Positions 6,208 through 7,013 of a stretch of DNA of 7,013 nt are shown in pieces (position 1 is the first letter of the stretch; each line of letters opens with the position of its first letter). The position numbers and the translations under genes were made by a program. Source of the stretch: Burkholderiaceae bacterium (GTDB lineage: Bacteria > Pseudomonadota > Gammaproteobacteria > Burkholderiales > Burkholderiaceae_C); NCBI GenBank assembly GCA_017999135.1, contig JAGOBT010000166.1, forward strand, positions 1 through 7,013, read 5' to 3'. Under the pieces are notes generated by a model. The model worked only from the letters and a program-made list of their open reading frames with translations, was not told the origin of the DNA and made no database searches.

Positions 6208-7013
6208 TCAAGCGGCCGGGGCCATGTAGCGGGCGGCCAGCGCACCCTGGGCGCTGGGACCGTCCACGGCGGGGCGGGTGTAGCTGCCGTCGGCCGCCTG
6301 CACCCAGGCGTCGCAACGGTCATGCAGATAGGGCACCAGGCACTCGTCGATCAGGCGCTGGCGCAGCGCGGCGTCGCGCACCGGCCAGGCCACCTCGATG
6401 CGGCGGAACATGTTGCGCCCCATCCAGTCGGCCGACGACAGGTACAGCGCCTCGTCGGCCTCGCCCGCGCCCCAGCGGAAGTACAGCACCCGGGTGTGCT
6501 CCAGGAACCGGCCCACCACCGACCGCACGCGGATGCGGTCGGTCACGCCCGGAATGCCCGGCGGCAGCATGCAGGCGCCGCGGATCACCAAGTCGACCTC
6601 GGCACCTGCCTGGGCGGCCCGCACCACCGCGTCGATCATCGACGGCTCGGTGAAGGAATTGAACTTGGCAGCGATGCGCGCCGGCTGCCCGGCGCGGGCG
6701 GCGGCCGCCACCTGGTCGATGTGGGCCACCAGGCGGCGGTGCAGCGCAAACGGTGCGGTCAGCAGGTGGCGCGGCGTGCGCACCTTGGTCAGGCTGGCCA
6801 GCTGGTGGAACACCGCATCGGCGTCGGCCGCCAGCTGCGCGTCGGCGGTGAGCATGCCCACGTCGGTGTACAGCTTGGCGGTGCCAGGGTTGTAGTTGCC
6901 GGTGGACAGGTGGGCATAACGCCGCAGCAGGCCCTGGCCACGGGCACCGGTCTCGCGCCGGGTGACCAGCAGCAGCTTGGCATGCGTCTTGAACCCGACG
7001 ATGCCGTAGACCA
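6208..7013 (-). CDS. ppk1: Polyphosphate kinase PPK1, C-terminal part (cut by window edge)
   Basis: PPK1 reversibly makes inorganic polyphosphate from ATP through a phosphohistidine intermediate. The window holds the last 267 residues; the gene runs off the right edge (E. coli PPK is 688 residues). In visible numbering, VYGIVGFKTHAK (1-12) contains His10, equivalent to E. coli His435, the autophosphorylated residue. RRYAHLSTGNYNPGTAKLYTD (30-50) contains His34, equivalent to His454. AKFNSFTEPSMIDA (115-128), VIRGACMLPPGIPG (142-155), GRFLEHTRVLYF (167-178, His172, equivalent to His592) and YLSSADWMGRNMFRRIEV (190-207) follow the family order. These are the two phospholipase D-like C-terminal domains that form the active site, and all key His are kept. 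The tail after about residue 230 is short and variable. Its stop lies 20 bp before sixA. Confidence 0.96.
   Translation of the reverse strand, partial: VYGIVGFKTHAKLLLVTRRETGARGQGLLRRYAHLSTGNYNPGTAKLYTDVGMLTADAQLAADADAVFHQLASLTKVRTPRHLLTAPFALHRRLVAHIDQVAAAARAGQPARIAAKFNSFTEPSMIDAVVRAAQAGAEVDLVIRGACMLPPGIPGVTDRIRVRSVVGRFLEHTRVLYFRWGAGEADEALYLSSADWMGRNMFRRIEVAWPVRDAALRQRLIDECLVPYLHDRCDAWVQAADGSYTRPAVDGPSAQGALAARYMAPAA

Noticed and set aside
1..7013. CRISPR arrays, insertion sequences, phage or toxin-antitoxin genes
   Set aside because: No regularly spaced repeats, transposase or integrase motifs, or paired small toxin/antitoxin genes were seen on either strand.

Overview
The window is GC-rich throughout with densely packed genes. 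The protein types suggest a betaproteobacterium of the order Burkholderiales, probably from the Rubrivivax/Leptothrix/Ideonella neighbourhood. The basis is a Tat-exported dienelactone hydrolase, a ppk-sixA pair facing ppx, and the general protein style. This is recognition from memory, not a database result.

Left part (1-2311, + strand): a DNA-damage block. It opens with the 3' part of an SRAP (YedK/HMCES-like) abasic-site protein. A 43-bp gap follows, holding a -10-like element and a LexA (SOS) box with half-sites CTGG and CCAG. Then come a umuD-like gene and umuC, the two subunits of a DNA polymerase V-type translesion polymerase. UmuC looks fully active. The UmuD-like protein keeps the fold signature but has lost all the self-cleavage elements: the cleavage-site Cys/Ala is Ile, the catalytic Ser is Ala and the catalytic Lys is Arg. 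This is the most unusual feature of the window. The SOS box also overlaps both the -10 and the start codon, so the mRNA may be leaderless.

Middle (2312-3142): a 13-bp perfect stem terminator separates umuC from a convergent tRNA-Asp(GTC) gene, which has a recognisable promoter. A single-domain universal stress protein follows on the + strand, with a small inverted repeat upstream.

Right part (3161-7013): a Tat-exported dienelactone hydrolase (- strand) is divergent from ppx (+ strand, exopolyphosphatase/GppA family). ppx converges on sixA and the 3' two-fifths or so of ppk (both - strand). Polyphosphate synthesis (ppk), polyphosphate hydrolysis (ppx) and a phosphohistidine phosphatase (sixA) thus sit together. 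No intergenic gap exceeds 200 bases, and I see no insertion sequence, CRISPR array or phage gene.
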